Part shown: one piece after another, positions 53,230-62,309 of the stretch
Layout of the letters: every line of letters begins with the position of its first letter
How positions within the stretch are numbered: position 1 is the stretch's first letter
NCBI GenBank assembly: GCA_963728045.1
Contig: CAVSIE010000002.1
Span: 558,001-622,000 of the forward strand
Reading direction: 5' to 3'
Origin: VRUE01 sp963728045
GTDB lineage: Bacteria > Actinomycetota > Thermoleophilia > Solirubrobacterales > 70-9
DNA: 64,000 bases
Position numbers and translations under genes: made by a program
The notes under the pieces: generated by a model
What the model was told of the DNA's origin: nothing
The model's database searches: none
Seen by the model: only the letters and a program-made list of their open reading frames with translations

Positions 53230-54444
53230 CTACTCCTCCGACGTGCGGGGGACTCTGCCGGCTTCGGCGCCGGGCTCGAAGGCGGGGCCGCGGGGGGAGG
53301 CGATGCCGAGGACGCGCATCGCCTTGAGGCCGAGGCCGAGCTTCTCGCGGCCCTCGGTGGCGGAGACGTCGTGGCCGCAGAGCTCGCGCACGCGCTCGAG
53401 CCGGTAGCGGATCGTGTGGCGGTGGGTGAAGAGCTGTTTGGCGGTGGCGGCGACGTTGCCGTCATTGTCGAGGTAGGTCTCGACCGTCGTCACCAGCTCG
53501 GTCTCGTACTGGTCGTCGTAGGCCGAGAGTGGCTCGATCGTCTCCGCGTAGAAGCGCTCCAGCTCCTGCGGGTCCTCGCTCATCGCCCCCAGCAACAGGC
53601 GGTAGGCGCCGGTGTCCTCGAAGGCGAGCAGCGCCTGTCCCTCCGCTTCACCGACGTTGAGCGCCAGCCTCGCCTCGTTGCCGGAGCGGTAGAGGTCGAC
53701 CGGGTCGGCGGCGCGCCGGCTGCAGCCGATCGTCATGTGGAAGCCGGAGAGGCTGTCCTCGAGCTCCCGCACCAGCCCGGCGGCGGCCCTGGCGAGACGC
53801 TCGTCGTCCTCGGCGGGGACGATCGCGGCGATCTCGACCGCCGACTCGCCGCCGTCGGCGGCGCTGGCCAGCGCCCCGGGAGCGAGCGAGCGCAGCGCCC
53901 GCATAGCCAGCGTCATCACCCTGGCCCGCCACTCGCCGGTCTGGGCGGCGCGCGGCGTCGCGCGCAGGATCAGCACCCCGGCCCCCTTCTCCAGGTCGGC
54001 GCCCATCTCGGCCGCGCGCGCCACGATGTCGCCGCGGTCGGTCACCTGGCGGCCGAGAACCGCGGCGACGAAAGCGCTCGCGACCTCCTCGCTCTCCCAC
54101 TCGGGAGAGCGAGATCGCTCCAGCTCCAGCGCCAGCAGGGTCGCCACCATGCGGACGATCGCCGGCTCCGGAGGAACTTTGGCGCGGTAACGCAGCTCCC
54201 CCACCGCCTCGCCGGCGACCAGTAGCTCGACCGTAGTTACGTCCTCACCCCCGGCGAGCAGTCTCTGCTCCTGATCGGAAGAGGCGCCCGCGACGGCGAG
54301 CACCGCGCTGGAGCGGTCGATCAGGGCGATGCTGGCGTCGAACACCTTGGCCGCGGCCCGCGCGACCGCAGGCAGGCCGGCGCCGGACTCGACCGCCTCC
54401 GCGACCGCGTCGAGCGTTCCCGTCTGCTGCGAGGGCGCTGTCAC
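53230..54444 (-). CDS. PucR-family transcriptional regulator
   Basis: 404 residues. The N-terminal half is GAF-like; a GGDEF-like central domain is followed by the C-terminal PucR HTH (ETYLDNDGNVAATAKQLFTH, RHTIRYRLERVRELCG). PucR regulators respond to purines, amino acids or osmolytes; the ligand and target are unknown. It is not next to a purine or amino-acid operon. ATG at 54444. Confidence 0.88.
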   Translation of the reverse strand: MTAPSQQTGTLDAVAEAVESGAGLPAVARAAAKVFDASIALIDRSSAVLAVAGASSDQEQRLLAGGEDVTTVELLVAGEAVGELRYRAKVPPEPAIVRMVATLLALELERSRSPEWESEEVASAFVAAVLGRQVTDRGDIVARAAEMGADLEKGAGVLILRATPRAAQTGEWRARVMTLAMRALRSLAPGALASAADGGESAVEIAAIVPAEDDERLARAAAGLVRELEDSLSGFHMTIGCSRRAADPVDLYRSGNEARLALNVGEAEGQALLAFEDTGAYRLLLGAMSEDPQELERFYAETIEPLSAYDDQYETELVTTVETYLDNDGNVAATAKQLFTHRHTIRYRLERVRELCGHDVSATEGREKLGLGLKAMRVLGIASPRGPAFEPGAEAGRVPRTSEE

Positions 54445-54503
54445 CCCGCAATTATCGGTGAGGCGGGTGCTTTTGCCGCAAGAAACCCGCCGGGCAGGCC
54501 GGC

Positions 54504-54761
54504 TCAGCCGAGCAGGTTGACGAGCTCGTCGTAGTAGTAGACGACCGCGAGACCGGCGACGACGCCGATCAGGACCAGGGCGACGAGGACGAAGATCGAG
54601 AGCACCCCGGCCGCGGCCTTCTCCCAGACCCGGCCGTAGGAGCTGACCGCTGGGACGAAGATCAGACCGACGAAGGCGACCAGGCTGACGATCCCGGCCG
54701 CCACGAACAGCAGGTACTCATCCTCGATCTTCTGAAGCGCCAGCAGGAGCACCGAGGGCAT
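54504..54761 (-). CDS. Small two-helix membrane protein
   Basis: 85 residues with two long hydrophobic stretches (about 18-36 and 50-78). No family recognised. Its first 44 bases overlap the end of the DedA-PAP2 gene in another frame, so it is probably translated with it. A later start cannot be excluded. Confidence 0.55.
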   Translation of the reverse strand: MPSVLLLALQKIEDEYLLFVAAGIVSLVAFVGLIFVPAVSSYGRVWEKAAAGVLSIFVLVALVLIGVVAGLAVVYYYDELVNLLG

Positions 54762-56229
54762 TCTGCCGCAACGTGCTGATGACGAGCGCCACGGCGGCGC
54801 AGAACGAGAAGGCGGCGGCGGCGAGTGCCCAGCCGGCGTTGACGTCGCTGAGGTAGTGGACTTCGAGGAAGACGCGGGAGAGGCCGACCAGGGCAGTCAG
54901 CGCGATTCCCGCCATGACCACGGCCGCGCCCCGGGCCATGCCGGGCCGCAGCCGCATCACGATCGTCACTGCCAGCCAGACGTAGAAGGTCGAGTAGGCG
55001 GCGTGGCCGCTGGGGAAGGAGGAGCCGTCGGTATCGACCAGGCCGCCGTCCGGCCGGGGACGGTCGACCGCGGCCTTGAGCTCATGCACCCCGACGAAGA
55101 CGATCGCCAGCCCAACGAGAAGGACGCCAAGCTCCGGCCAGCGGCGGCCGGCGACTAGCGCGACGGCGCAGATTGCGGCCAGCGGGAGGACGACCGCGAG
55201 CGAGCCGAGCTCGGTGACGACCTTGGCCAGGTCGACCAACCAGTTGGTCTGGAGGCTGCCGGCGACGTCGAACGCGGTCAGATCGCCCGGGGTCGGTCCG
55301 GCGTCGCCGCTGACGATCACCGTGTAGGAGACGAGGACGAAGCTGGCGACGGCGAGGATCGCCATCAGCGAGGTGAACTCGAGGCCGAACGTCCCGCCTG
55401 GCGTGACCCGGTCCCAGAGGAAGCGCAGCTGAGGGCTGAAGCGCCGTGCCAGGACGACGATCCAGCGCGTCGCGGTGCGCTCCTCCATCCAGCGCACCGC
55501 GGCCCGGCGGTTCTCCTCGACCCGGAAGCGGCGGACCAGGACGACCGTGCCCACGGTGACCGCGATCAGCATGCCGAGCAGGAACACCCCCCGCCCCGCA
55601 TACTCGGCGGCGGTGTCGATGCTGCGCGAGAAGAAGTAGCCGAGCAGGATGTGGGCGGGGGCCCAGATGCCGGTGCCGAGGATGCTGTAGGGGACGAAGG
55701 CGCCGTAGCGCATCCCGGAGCTGCCGGCGATGAACGGGGCGAGAGCGCGGACGACGCCGACGAAGCGGCCGATGAAGATCGTCTTGCCGCCGTGGCGGGA
55801 GAAGTAGTCCTCGACTTTCTCGAAGCGCTCGTGGCTGATGCCGAAGCGGGGGCCGTTGCGCAACACGAAGTCGCGGCCGAGGCGGCGGCCGATGAAGAAG
55901 CTGGTCGTGTCGCCGGCCCAGGCGGCAAACCAGGCGATCGCGATCAGCAGGTAGACGTTGATCACGCCCTGGCCGGCGACGGCGCCGCCGAGCAGCATCG
56001 TCGTCTCGCCCGGGACCACCAGCCCAACGAAGGCGCCGGTCTCGGCGAAGGCGAAGACGCCGACCAGCAGGTAGGTCCAAGCGCCAAGCGTGTTGGAGAC
56101 GTCCTCGAGGATCCCCTGCAGGTCCTCGTGAGGGATGACCCGGCTGATCAGGTAGTAGCCGGCGGCGACGCCGATCGCGATCGCGAAGATCAGCAGGCGT
56201 TTGCGGCGACGGTCCTCGGGGAGCCTCAT
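54718..56229 (-). CDS. DedA membrane domain fused to PAP2 phosphatase
   Basis: 503 residues. The DedA/SNARE-associated part (1-210) has GAFVGLVVPGETTMLLGGAV and FIGRFVGVVRALAPFIAGSS. The second half is a PAP2 lipid phosphatase with all three motifs: KAAVDRPRP, SSFPSGHAAYS and SRVFLEVHYLSDVNAGW. DedA proteins act as lipid-carrier flippases, PAP2 enzymes dephosphorylate undecaprenyl diphosphate or phosphatidic acid, so one protein could flip and recycle a lipid carrier. Its GTG/ATG start overlaps the ispE stop by four bases. Confidence 0.9.
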   Translation of the reverse strand: MRLPEDRRRKRLLIFAIAIGVAAGYYLISRVIPHEDLQGILEDVSNTLGAWTYLLVGVFAFAETGAFVGLVVPGETTMLLGGAVAGQGVINVYLLIAIAWFAAWAGDTTSFFIGRRLGRDFVLRNGPRFGISHERFEKVEDYFSRHGGKTIFIGRFVGVVRALAPFIAGSSGMRYGAFVPYSILGTGIWAPAHILLGYFFSRSIDTAAEYAGRGVFLLGMLIAVTVGTVVLVRRFRVEENRRAAVRWMEERTATRWIVVLARRFSPQLRFLWDRVTPGGTFGLEFTSLMAILAVASFVLVSYTVIVSGDAGPTPGDLTAFDVAGSLQTNWLVDLAKVVTELGSLAVVLPLAAICAVALVAGRRWPELGVLLVGLAIVFVGVHELKAAVDRPRPDGGLVDTDGSSFPSGHAAYSTFYVWLAVTIVMRLRPGMARGAAVVMAGIALTALVGLSRVFLEVHYLSDVNAGWALAAAAFSFCAAVALVISTLRQNALGAPAGASEDRG

Positions 56230-57065
56230 GGGGCGCGGCCAGCTTCGCAGACGATCGCGTCGTCGCGGTCCAGTCGCTGCGCGGCGGCGCGAGCGGCAGC
56301 GAGGTCGTCGAAGAGGCCGAAGGCGGTCGGGCCGGAGCCGGTGAGCAGGGCGAGCGGCGCGCCTGCCTCCCGCAGCGCTTCGAGTGCCTCGCCGATCTCG
56401 GGCCGCAGCGAGCGGGCGGCCGGCTCGAGGTCGTTGGCCAGCAGCTCGGCGAAGGCGAGTGGCGAGGCGCCGGCGTCGGCCGCGACCCGCAGGCGCGAGG
56501 CCAGCTCCTCCAGCTCGCCCGCCTCGCGGCCGAGCCCGAGCCGGTCGGCCTCGGCGAAGACCTCGGCAGTGCTCAGCCCGCCACCTCCCGGCAGCAGCGC
56601 CACCGCTTGGGCGGCAGGCTCCGGCAGCCGCTCGACCCGCTCGCCGGCGCCGCCGACGAGGGCGAACGCCGGATCGAGCTGCGAGGGCACATCGGCGCCG
56701 ATCCCGGCGGCGATTGCCGCCAGATCGTCGACCTCGCCCCGAGCCAGCCGCAGCACAGCGGCGGCGTCGGCGCTGCCTCCTCCCAGGCCGGCCGCGACCG
56801 GGATCCGCTTCTCGATCTCCACCCGCAGCGGCGGACTATCCCAGCCGCGCTCGCGCAGGGCGGCTAGAGCCCTCGCAGCCAGGTTCTCGCCGTCGACACC
56901 GGGGCAGACGACCTCGTCGAGCGCCCCCGGCGCCCGCTCATCGATCTCGATCGGGTCGGCGAGCGCCAGCGGCTCGAACAGCGAGCAGAGCTCGTGCAGG
57001 CCGTCATCGCGCCTTGGCCCGAGGTAGAGGCAGAGGTTGAGCTTGGCGGGGGCGTAGATTCGCAT
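56226..57065 (-). CDS. ispE: 4-diphosphocytidyl-2-C-methylerythritol kinase
   Basis: 279 residues of the GHMP kinase fold, fourth step of the MEP isoprenoid route. RIYAPAKLNLCLYLGPRRDD opens the family and PVAAGLGGGSADAAAVLR is the ATP loop; PLALLTGSGPTAFGLFDD is motif III. ATG 57065 is the homology start; the frame continues upstream only through palindromic repeat copy C. Order rsmA-repeat-ispE-DedA/PAP2 on the minus strand; linking ispE with a lipid-carrier phosphatase is sensible. Confidence 0.93.
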   Translation of the reverse strand: MRIYAPAKLNLCLYLGPRRDDGLHELCSLFEPLALADPIEIDERAPGALDEVVCPGVDGENLAARALAALRERGWDSPPLRVEIEKRIPVAAGLGGGSADAAAVLRLARGEVDDLAAIAAGIGADVPSQLDPAFALVGGAGERVERLPEPAAQAVALLPGGGGLSTAEVFAEADRLGLGREAGELEELASRLRVAADAGASPLAFAELLANDLEPAARSLRPEIGEALEALREAGAPLALLTGSGPTAFGLFDDLAAARAAAQRLDRDDAIVCEAGRAP

Positions 57066-57072
57066 CTCGAGC

Positions 57073-57184
57073 GGGCACGTCCAGGCAGGGGTTCGCTCAA
57101 CTTTTTCTGAAGACAGGACCCGGCTGTCCGTTTGCCGTGGCGCAGAAAAAGTACAAGCCGCTCCACCCCTACCTGGACATGCCC
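57073..57184. repeat. Long-arm palindromic repeat, copy C (family 2)
   Basis: GGGCACGTCCAGGCAGGGGT (57073-57092) pairs with ACCCCTACCTGGACATGCCC (57165-57184), 18 of 20 positions, both differences allowing G-U pairs in RNA. Inner pair ACTTTTTCTG (57100-57109) and CAGAAAAAGT (57143-57152). The rsmA stop lies inside the right arm. Here the repeat is between two genes of the same direction. Confidence 0.85.
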
Positions 57185-57927
57185 ATCGCCAGCTCGCGAA
57201 ACTCCGCCGGTGAGAGCTGCTCAGCCCGCGCGTCCTCCGGCAGCCCGAGCGCGGCCAGCGCCTCCCGTGCCGGTCCAAGCGCACCCGGGCGAACGTGCTC
57301 CAGCGAGCGGGCCAGCGCCTTGCGGCGATGGGCGAAAGCGGCGCGGACCAGGTCGCGCGTCGCCGAGTCGGCGCCCAGGCCGGTCCGGCGGAGGCCGAGG
57401 ATCGCCGACTCGACCCGCGGCCTGGGCCGGAACACCGCCGGGTCGACGGTGCGCAGCAATTTCACCTCGCAGGCGAGCTGCACGAGGACGCTGGGCGACC
57501 CGTAGACGCGGCTGCCCGGCTCCGCCCGCAGCCGGTCGGCGATCTCGCGCTGCACCATCACGGTCCAGCGCCCCACCGAGGGAAGCCCTTCGATCGTGCG
57601 CAGGATCACCGGCGTCGCCACCGAGTACGGCAGGTTGGAGACGACCGCGGTCGGCGCCGGGCGCAGGGTGGCCAGGTCCAAGTCCATCGCGTCGGCCCAG
57701 TGCAGCTCGACCTCGGGTCGCTCCGCAATCGGCGCCAGCACCCCGGCAAGCCCCCGATCGAGCTCCACCGCATGAACGTGGGCGGCGGCGCGAGCCAGCC
57801 GTCCGGTCAGCACCCCCTCCCCCGCCCCGATCTCCAGCACGACGTCGTCCGCCCCGAGCCCCGCGTCGCGGACGATCGCGTCGAGCAGGTTCGGGTCGGC
57901 GAGGAAGTTCTGGCCAAGTCGGACCAC
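57169..57927 (-). CDS. rsmA: 16S rRNA dimethyladenosine transferase KsgA/RsmA
   Basis: 252 residues from GTG 57927. VVRLGQNFLADPNLLDAIVR is the canonical opening, then DDVVLEIGAGEGVLTGRLAR (AdoMet loop) and VVSNLPYSVATPVIL (NLPY catalytic motif). Dimethylates two adenosines near the 3' end of 16S rRNA. It starts seven bases after the tatD stop. Upstream extension would overlap tatD without similarity. Confidence 0.93.
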   Translation of the reverse strand: MVRLGQNFLADPNLLDAIVRDAGLGADDVVLEIGAGEGVLTGRLARAAAHVHAVELDRGLAGVLAPIAERPEVELHWADAMDLDLATLRPAPTAVVSNLPYSVATPVILRTIEGLPSVGRWTVMVQREIADRLRAEPGSRVYGSPSVLVQLACEVKLLRTVDPAVFRPRPRVESAILGLRRTGLGADSATRDLVRAAFAHRRKALARSLEHVRPGALGPAREALAALGLPEDARAEQLSPAEFRELAMGMSR

Positions 57928-57934
57928 GGGGCGG

Positions 57935-58702
57935 CTACCAGCCGAAGACGGCCTGCGCGTTCGCCTCGACCGTCTTCTCCAGGTCCGCGTAGGAGACGCC
58001 ACGGACCTCGGCGAGCGCCTCAGCGGTGGCGACCACGTGAGCGGGCTCGTTCGGCTTGCCCCGCACCGGCTGCGGAGCGAGGTACGGCGCGTCGGTCTCG
58101 ACCAGGAGCAGCTCGTCGGGCAGCTTGGCAGCTGCCTCGCGCAGCTCGTCGGCGCTGGGAAAGGTGACGATGCCGGAGAAGGAGCAGAGCCAGCCGCGCT
58201 CGATCGCGTCGTCGACCCGCCAGGGGGCGAGGAAGCAGTGCAGGACCACCGTCATCCCGGCGGCGCAGGCGTCGAGGATCGCGAAGATCTCGTCGCTGGC
58301 GGTCGTCTCCCCCTCGGGGTCGCGGGCATGGATGACGATCGGCAGGCCGAGGTCACGGGCGATCTCGATCTGGGCCTCGAAGGCGCGCCGCTGCTCCGCC
58401 GGGCTGGCGGTGTCGCGGTAGTAGTCGATCCCGGTCTCGCCGATCGCCCGCACCTTCTCGTGGCCGGCAAGGCGAGCGATCTCCTCTGCCAACGCGTCAT
58501 CGAAGGCGCCGGCCTCGGTCGGGTGGCATCCGACCGTCGCGAACACGTCCTCGTGCCGCTCCGCCGTAGCGATCGCCGTCTCGTTCGTCTCGCCCCCGAG
58601 GCCGACGTTGAGCATCCTGTTCACGCCAGCGCCCTGCGCGCTCGCCACCACCTCGGCCTCGGGCCGCTCGCAAAGGAAGAGGTGGGTGTGGGAGTCGATC
58701 AC
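57935..58702 (-). CDS. tatD: TatD-family metal-dependent deoxyribonuclease
   Basis: 255 residues, TIM-barrel hydrolase. MIDSHTHLFL provides the first metal histidines; RAIGETGIDYYRDTASPAEQ carries the bridging Glu; LPIVIHARDPEGETTASDEI and VLHCFLAPWRVDD the later His residues; LLVETDAPYLAPQPVRGKPN the Asp. Acts on DNA ends in repair and turnover. Upstream of rsmA, the common actinobacterial order metG-tatD-rsmA being interrupted here by three other genes. Confidence 0.92.
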   Translation of the reverse strand: MIDSHTHLFLCERPEAEVVASAQGAGVNRMLNVGLGGETNETAIATAERHEDVFATVGCHPTEAGAFDDALAEEIARLAGHEKVRAIGETGIDYYRDTASPAEQRRAFEAQIEIARDLGLPIVIHARDPEGETTASDEIFAILDACAAGMTVVLHCFLAPWRVDDAIERGWLCSFSGIVTFPSADELREAAAKLPDELLLVETDAPYLAPQPVRGKPNEPAHVVATAEALAEVRGVSYADLEKTVEANAQAVFGW

Positions 58703-58755
58703 GCGCTCAGACTATCCGCGGCCTCTGAACCGCCTCGAATAATCTTGCCTCTTCG

Positions 58756-59925
58756 ATGGCGGACTTCGCCGACTACTACCGTGAGATCTACGCCCGTGGG
58801 CTGGGTGGCGAAATGCCGACGATCCCGGTCTCCGTCGCCGAGCTGGAGCAAGCCGCGATCGAGGCGATGGACCCGAAAGCGGCGGGCTATGTCTGCGCCG
58901 GCGCCGGCGACGAGGACACGATGCGCGCGAACCGCGAGGCCTTCGCGCGGCGCCGGATCGTCCCCCGGATGCTGCGCGACGTTGCCGAGCGCGATCTCAC
59001 CACGACGCTGCTGGGAACTGCGATGCCGGCGCCACTGCTCTTGGCGCCGATCGGGGTGCAGAAGATCCTCCACCCCGAGGGCGAGCTGGCGACGGCGCGG
59101 GCCGCGGCGGCGCTCGGCCTGCCGATGATCGCCAGCACCGCTTCCGCCTTCACCCTCGAGGAGATCGCCGAGGCAAGCGGCGCCGGGCCACGCTGGTTCC
59201 AGCTCTACTGGCCTAACGACCAGGGCCTGCTCGAGAGCTTCGTCGGCCGCGCCGAGGCAGCCGGCTACGGCGCCATCGTCATAGCCGTCGACGCCTTCAT
59301 CCCGGGCTGGAAGTCGCGCGACCTACAGCAGGCCTGGCTGCCCTTCCTGGAAGGGACAGGCAACGCGAACTACCTCCAGGACCCGGTCTTCCGGGCTGCC
59401 CTCGAGAAGACGCCGGAAGAGGACCTCGGCGCCGCGACCGGCCACTACCTCGGCGTCCTCGCCAACCCCTCGCTGACCTGGGACGACCTCGCCCTGCTGC
59501 GCGAGCTGACCTCGCTGCCGATCCTGGTCAAGGGCATCCAGCACGTCGATGACGCGCGAGAGGCGGCGCGGCGCGGAGTCGACGGGGTCGTCGTCTCGAA
59601 CCACGGCGGTCGCCAGGTCGATGGCGCGCTCGCCTCGCTCGACGCGCTCGCGCCGATCGCGGAGGCGGTCGGCGACGACCTCGCCGTCCTCTTCGACAGC
59701 GGCGTCCGCGGCGGCGCCGACGTGATCAAGGCGCTCGCCCTCGGCGCCGACGCGGTCCTGCTCGGCCGCCCCCACATCTGGGGCCTCGCTCTCGAAGGCC
59801 AGGCCGGAGTCGAAACCGTGCTCAAGATGATCCTCGCCGAGCTCGACCTGACCATGGCCCTCTGCGGTTACACCAGCCCCGATCAGCTCGGCCCCGACGC
59901 GCTCACGGGAGGCGACCCGGCTTGA
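58756..59925 (+). CDS. FMN-dependent alpha-hydroxy acid oxidase
   Basis: 389 residues of the glycolate oxidase/lactate 2-monooxygenase TIM-barrel family. The active-site His and Arg are in VVVSNHGGRQVDGALASLDA; LPILVKGIQHVDDAREAARR carries the FMN lysine; VLFDSGVRGGADVIKALALG and ADAVLLGRPHIWGLAL the phosphate site. Oxidises a 2-hydroxy acid, probably lactate, with O2. Divergent from tatD. TTGA overlap with the following gene. Confidence 0.88.
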   Translation: MADFADYYREIYARGLGGEMPTIPVSVAELEQAAIEAMDPKAAGYVCAGAGDEDTMRANREAFARRRIVPRMLRDVAERDLTTTLLGTAMPAPLLLAPIGVQKILHPEGELATARAAAALGLPMIASTASAFTLEEIAEASGAGPRWFQLYWPNDQGLLESFVGRAEAAGYGAIVIAVDAFIPGWKSRDLQQAWLPFLEGTGNANYLQDPVFRAALEKTPEEDLGAATGHYLGVLANPSLTWDDLALLRELTSLPILVKGIQHVDDAREAARRGVDGVVVSNHGGRQVDGALASLDALAPIAEAVGDDLAVLFDSGVRGGADVIKALALGADAVLLGRPHIWGLALEGQAGVETVLKMILAELDLTMALCGYTSPDQLGPDALTGGDPA

Positions 59926-60902
59926 GACGGCTGCCATTCCCGGCGGGAATGGCAAGCCTCGGGCTGGCTGCGCTCCTCGCGCTGTCGCTGCTGTTGCCGA
60001 CCCCTGCCAGCGCCGACGGCCCGGCCGAGCGCGCCGCGAACCGGCCCTGGAAGCCATCGATCGCCGGCGCTCGCCGGTACGCGCGCGCCCGGCTCGGCGA
60101 CGTCAGCTTCGCGATCGGCGGACGGCGCACCCGCCTGCGCTCGTTTCGCGGCGGGCGGACCGCGCCGGCGGCCAGCACAATCAAGGCGATGCTGCTCGCC
60201 GCCTACCTGCGCCAGCCAGGGGTCCGCAGGCGTCGCCTCCGCGAGGACGAGAAGGCCCTGCTCGAACCGATGATCCGCGTCTCCGACAACTCGGCCGGCA
60301 TCAGCGTCGCCGCCCTCGTCGGCGACAGGGTCGAGCGGCTCGCCCGCGCGGCGGGGATGCGCGACTTCGAGTGGGTCTACGAACCGGGCTGGCTCGGCGG
60401 GCTCTCGCAGGTCAGCGCTCGCGACCAGGCTCGCTTCATGCGGCGCTACGAGCGCTACGTGCCGGGCCGCCACCGCCACTTCGCCCGCCGCCTGCTGCGC
60501 TCGATCGTCTCCTGGCAGCGCTGGGGCATCGCCAGCGTCCGCCCGCGGGGCTGGCGGCTCTACTTCAAGGGAGGCTGGGGGATCGCCGACGACGGTGTCG
60601 GCGCCGTCGACCACCAAGTCGGCTTCCTCGAACGGGGGCGCTGCCGGCTAAGCCTCGCGATCCTGACCGAGCACAACCCCTACCCCGACTACGGGACCGA
60701 GACGCTCCGCGGGGTCGCCGCCCGGCTCCTGCACGGCATCGCCGCCGCTCCCTGCGGACGGCGCGGACTACTCGTTAACCGTGGCGAAACGAATCAGGTC
60801 AGCCATTTCGAAGGTATTGCCTTTTTGCGGCATCAAACCCTCTTTGGCCGGAGTCCAGCCGGGCTCGATATTGGGGTAAGAAAACTGATCCTTGGCAAGT
60901 AG
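59922..60902 (+). CDS. Secreted SxxK serine hydrolase, beta-lactamase-like
   Basis: 326 residues. Signal peptide (LGLAALLALSLLLPTPASA). Class A beta-lactamase/transpeptidase landmarks: Ser85-x-x-Lys88 (AASTIKAML), SDN at 121-123 and KGG at 216-218. Such proteins are carboxypeptidases or lactamases of the cell wall. TTG start overlaps the FMN oxidase stop; ATG 59949 is an alternative. After about residue 282 the frame enters the antisense of the heme-peroxidase gene, so the last 45 residues are probably not original. Confidence 0.75.
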   Translation: MRRLPFPAGMASLGLAALLALSLLLPTPASADGPAERAANRPWKPSIAGARRYARARLGDVSFAIGGRRTRLRSFRGGRTAPAASTIKAMLLAAYLRQPGVRRRRLREDEKALLEPMIRVSDNSAGISVAALVGDRVERLARAAGMRDFEWVYEPGWLGGLSQVSARDQARFMRRYERYVPGRHRHFARRLLRSIVSWQRWGIASVRPRGWRLYFKGGWGIADDGVGAVDHQVGFLERGRCRLSLAILTEHNPYPDYGTETLRGVAARLLHGIAAAPCGRRGLLVNRGETNQVSHFEGIAFLRHQTLFGRSPAGLDIGVRKLILGK

Positions 60903-62234
60903 GCAGATGAGGGTTTCGGCGACGATGCGCCCACCAACCGGTCCGAGTTTCAAACCTTCGCTCCGCTTACTCGCCTCGCGCAGGATGTAGAACCACAGCG
61001 GCGTTCGGCCCCTGAAGGTCTCGAGCCACTGCTCTTCGAGACCCAGCTCAGCCAGGCCGACCTCTTCCTCTGTCAGAGGATCCACGCCCAGCGCCTTCGC
61101 CACTGCCTCGCCCCATGGCAAGCCAAGTGAGACTCCACGCTGCAGGTTGCGGAACGCGAGGCTCGGCGGAACCGCGTCGGGAAGTGATGCGAGTCCCTCC
61201 GCGAGCCGTGTGTCGATGAGGCGGGACGACTGCGGGCGTTCGTCGCTTGTTTCAAAGAAAAGGGACCAGTCAATTCCCCATTCTTTAAGTAGAGGCTGAA
61301 AGCCCCGGAGATCTTTTCCGTCCCCCCGCTGACTTTCCAGCACGAAGATAGGCCGGTCGATGATCGTGGTGTTGATGTCGTACTGCGGCCTGATCATCGA
61401 ATGGCCAAAGCGGTATGCGGCGACCGAGAACTCGACCGGCATAAATGGAAGGCCATGGCCGAAGCGGCAGTGGCAGAGCTCGCACCAGTCGATCGGGCCT
61501 CCCGGGGGAAGGATCGAGTCCATCACCTCAGTTGGCACGATGCGGCGGAGGAAATCGTTGAGGACGATGTACTGGTAGTGCCAGCGGAGCTGCCGACGAG
61601 CCTCTTCAAAGGTTCCAATTTTGTCCACCAGCTTGTTGTGGGTACGCAGGAAGGCCACCTGTAGCTGGGAGACGATCACGTTCTCGTCGTTGCGAGGATC
61701 GCCAATCAGGGCCGTGCCTTGCGAGTTTCGCGGCAGATCGAACTCTTCTGGTTCCGTTCGAGCCTCGATCAGCATCTTCTGCTTGCCAGTTTCGATGTCG
61801 AAGAGGAAGGGCTCATCGTCCGGGCCCTCCCCATAGAGGGAGTCGAGATCGAAGCGCGGCGAGCGAAAGTTGTGCAAGGCGTTGGGATCGTGGCCGCGTA
61901 GCAGCGACGAAGCGGGGTCAAAGGTGATGTCGTGATCGATGAACTGGCCGAGATAGGTATAGCCAGCGGGGATGGCGGGGTTGTCCCCGGTCGCTGGATC
62001 CGGCGGTGTCGAGCGCCAGCCTCCTCCGCCACCGCTGCCGGTCTCAGTCGGCTCCAGGGGATCGACCATCGTCCCTGCCAGTGCCAGTAGTGCGTCTCGG
62101 CCCTGATCGGGAGACTGGCCGTATCCCGCAGGGTCGAGATTGCGGAAAAGGCGTCCGAAGCGTCCGTGGTGAAAACGTGAGCGCGCGACGAAGTCGATAC
62201 CCGCCGGCTCATTGAGCCCGTGTTCGCTTGACAT
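60768..62234 (-). CDS. Animal-type heme peroxidase
   Basis: 488 residues from ATG 62234, which follows a clear AAGGAGT site. Distal His101 is in LGQFIDHDITFDPAS and proximal His278 in AAYRFGHSMIRPQYDI; TALIGDPRNDENVIVSQLQV and AFLRTHNKLVDKI are conserved in the peroxidase/cyclooxygenase superfamily (bacterial peroxicins). No signal peptide, so intracellular or exported otherwise. The gene is clearly less GC-rich than its neighbours and overlaps the convergent hydrolase frame by 135 bp; recent transfer is likely. Confidence 0.88.
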   Translation of the reverse strand: MSSEHGLNEPAGIDFVARSRFHHGRFGRLFRNLDPAGYGQSPDQGRDALLALAGTMVDPLEPTETGSGGGGGWRSTPPDPATGDNPAIPAGYTYLGQFIDHDITFDPASSLLRGHDPNALHNFRSPRFDLDSLYGEGPDDEPFLFDIETGKQKMLIEARTEPEEFDLPRNSQGTALIGDPRNDENVIVSQLQVAFLRTHNKLVDKIGTFEEARRQLRWHYQYIVLNDFLRRIVPTEVMDSILPPGGPIDWCELCHCRFGHGLPFMPVEFSVAAYRFGHSMIRPQYDINTTIIDRPIFVLESQRGDGKDLRGFQPLLKEWGIDWSLFFETSDERPQSSRLIDTRLAEGLASLPDAVPPSLAFRNLQRGVSLGLPWGEAVAKALGVDPLTEEEVGLAELGLEEQWLETFRGRTPLWFYILREASKRSEGLKLGPVGGRIVAETLICLLAKDQFSYPNIEPGWTPAKEGLMPQKGNTFEMADLIRFATVNE

Positions 62235-62309
62235 CCCTACTCCTTCCGTCTCTGCTAGACGGTGGTTCACTCTAGGAAAGAGTGGAGTTTTGTCAAGAAA
62301 TCTTTTTGA

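Noticed and set aside
57109..57122. GACAGGACCC in the centre of repeat copy C, identical to an inner end of family 1
   Set aside because: Ten bases only, without the partner end; probably chance, though worth noting if other family 2 copies show it.
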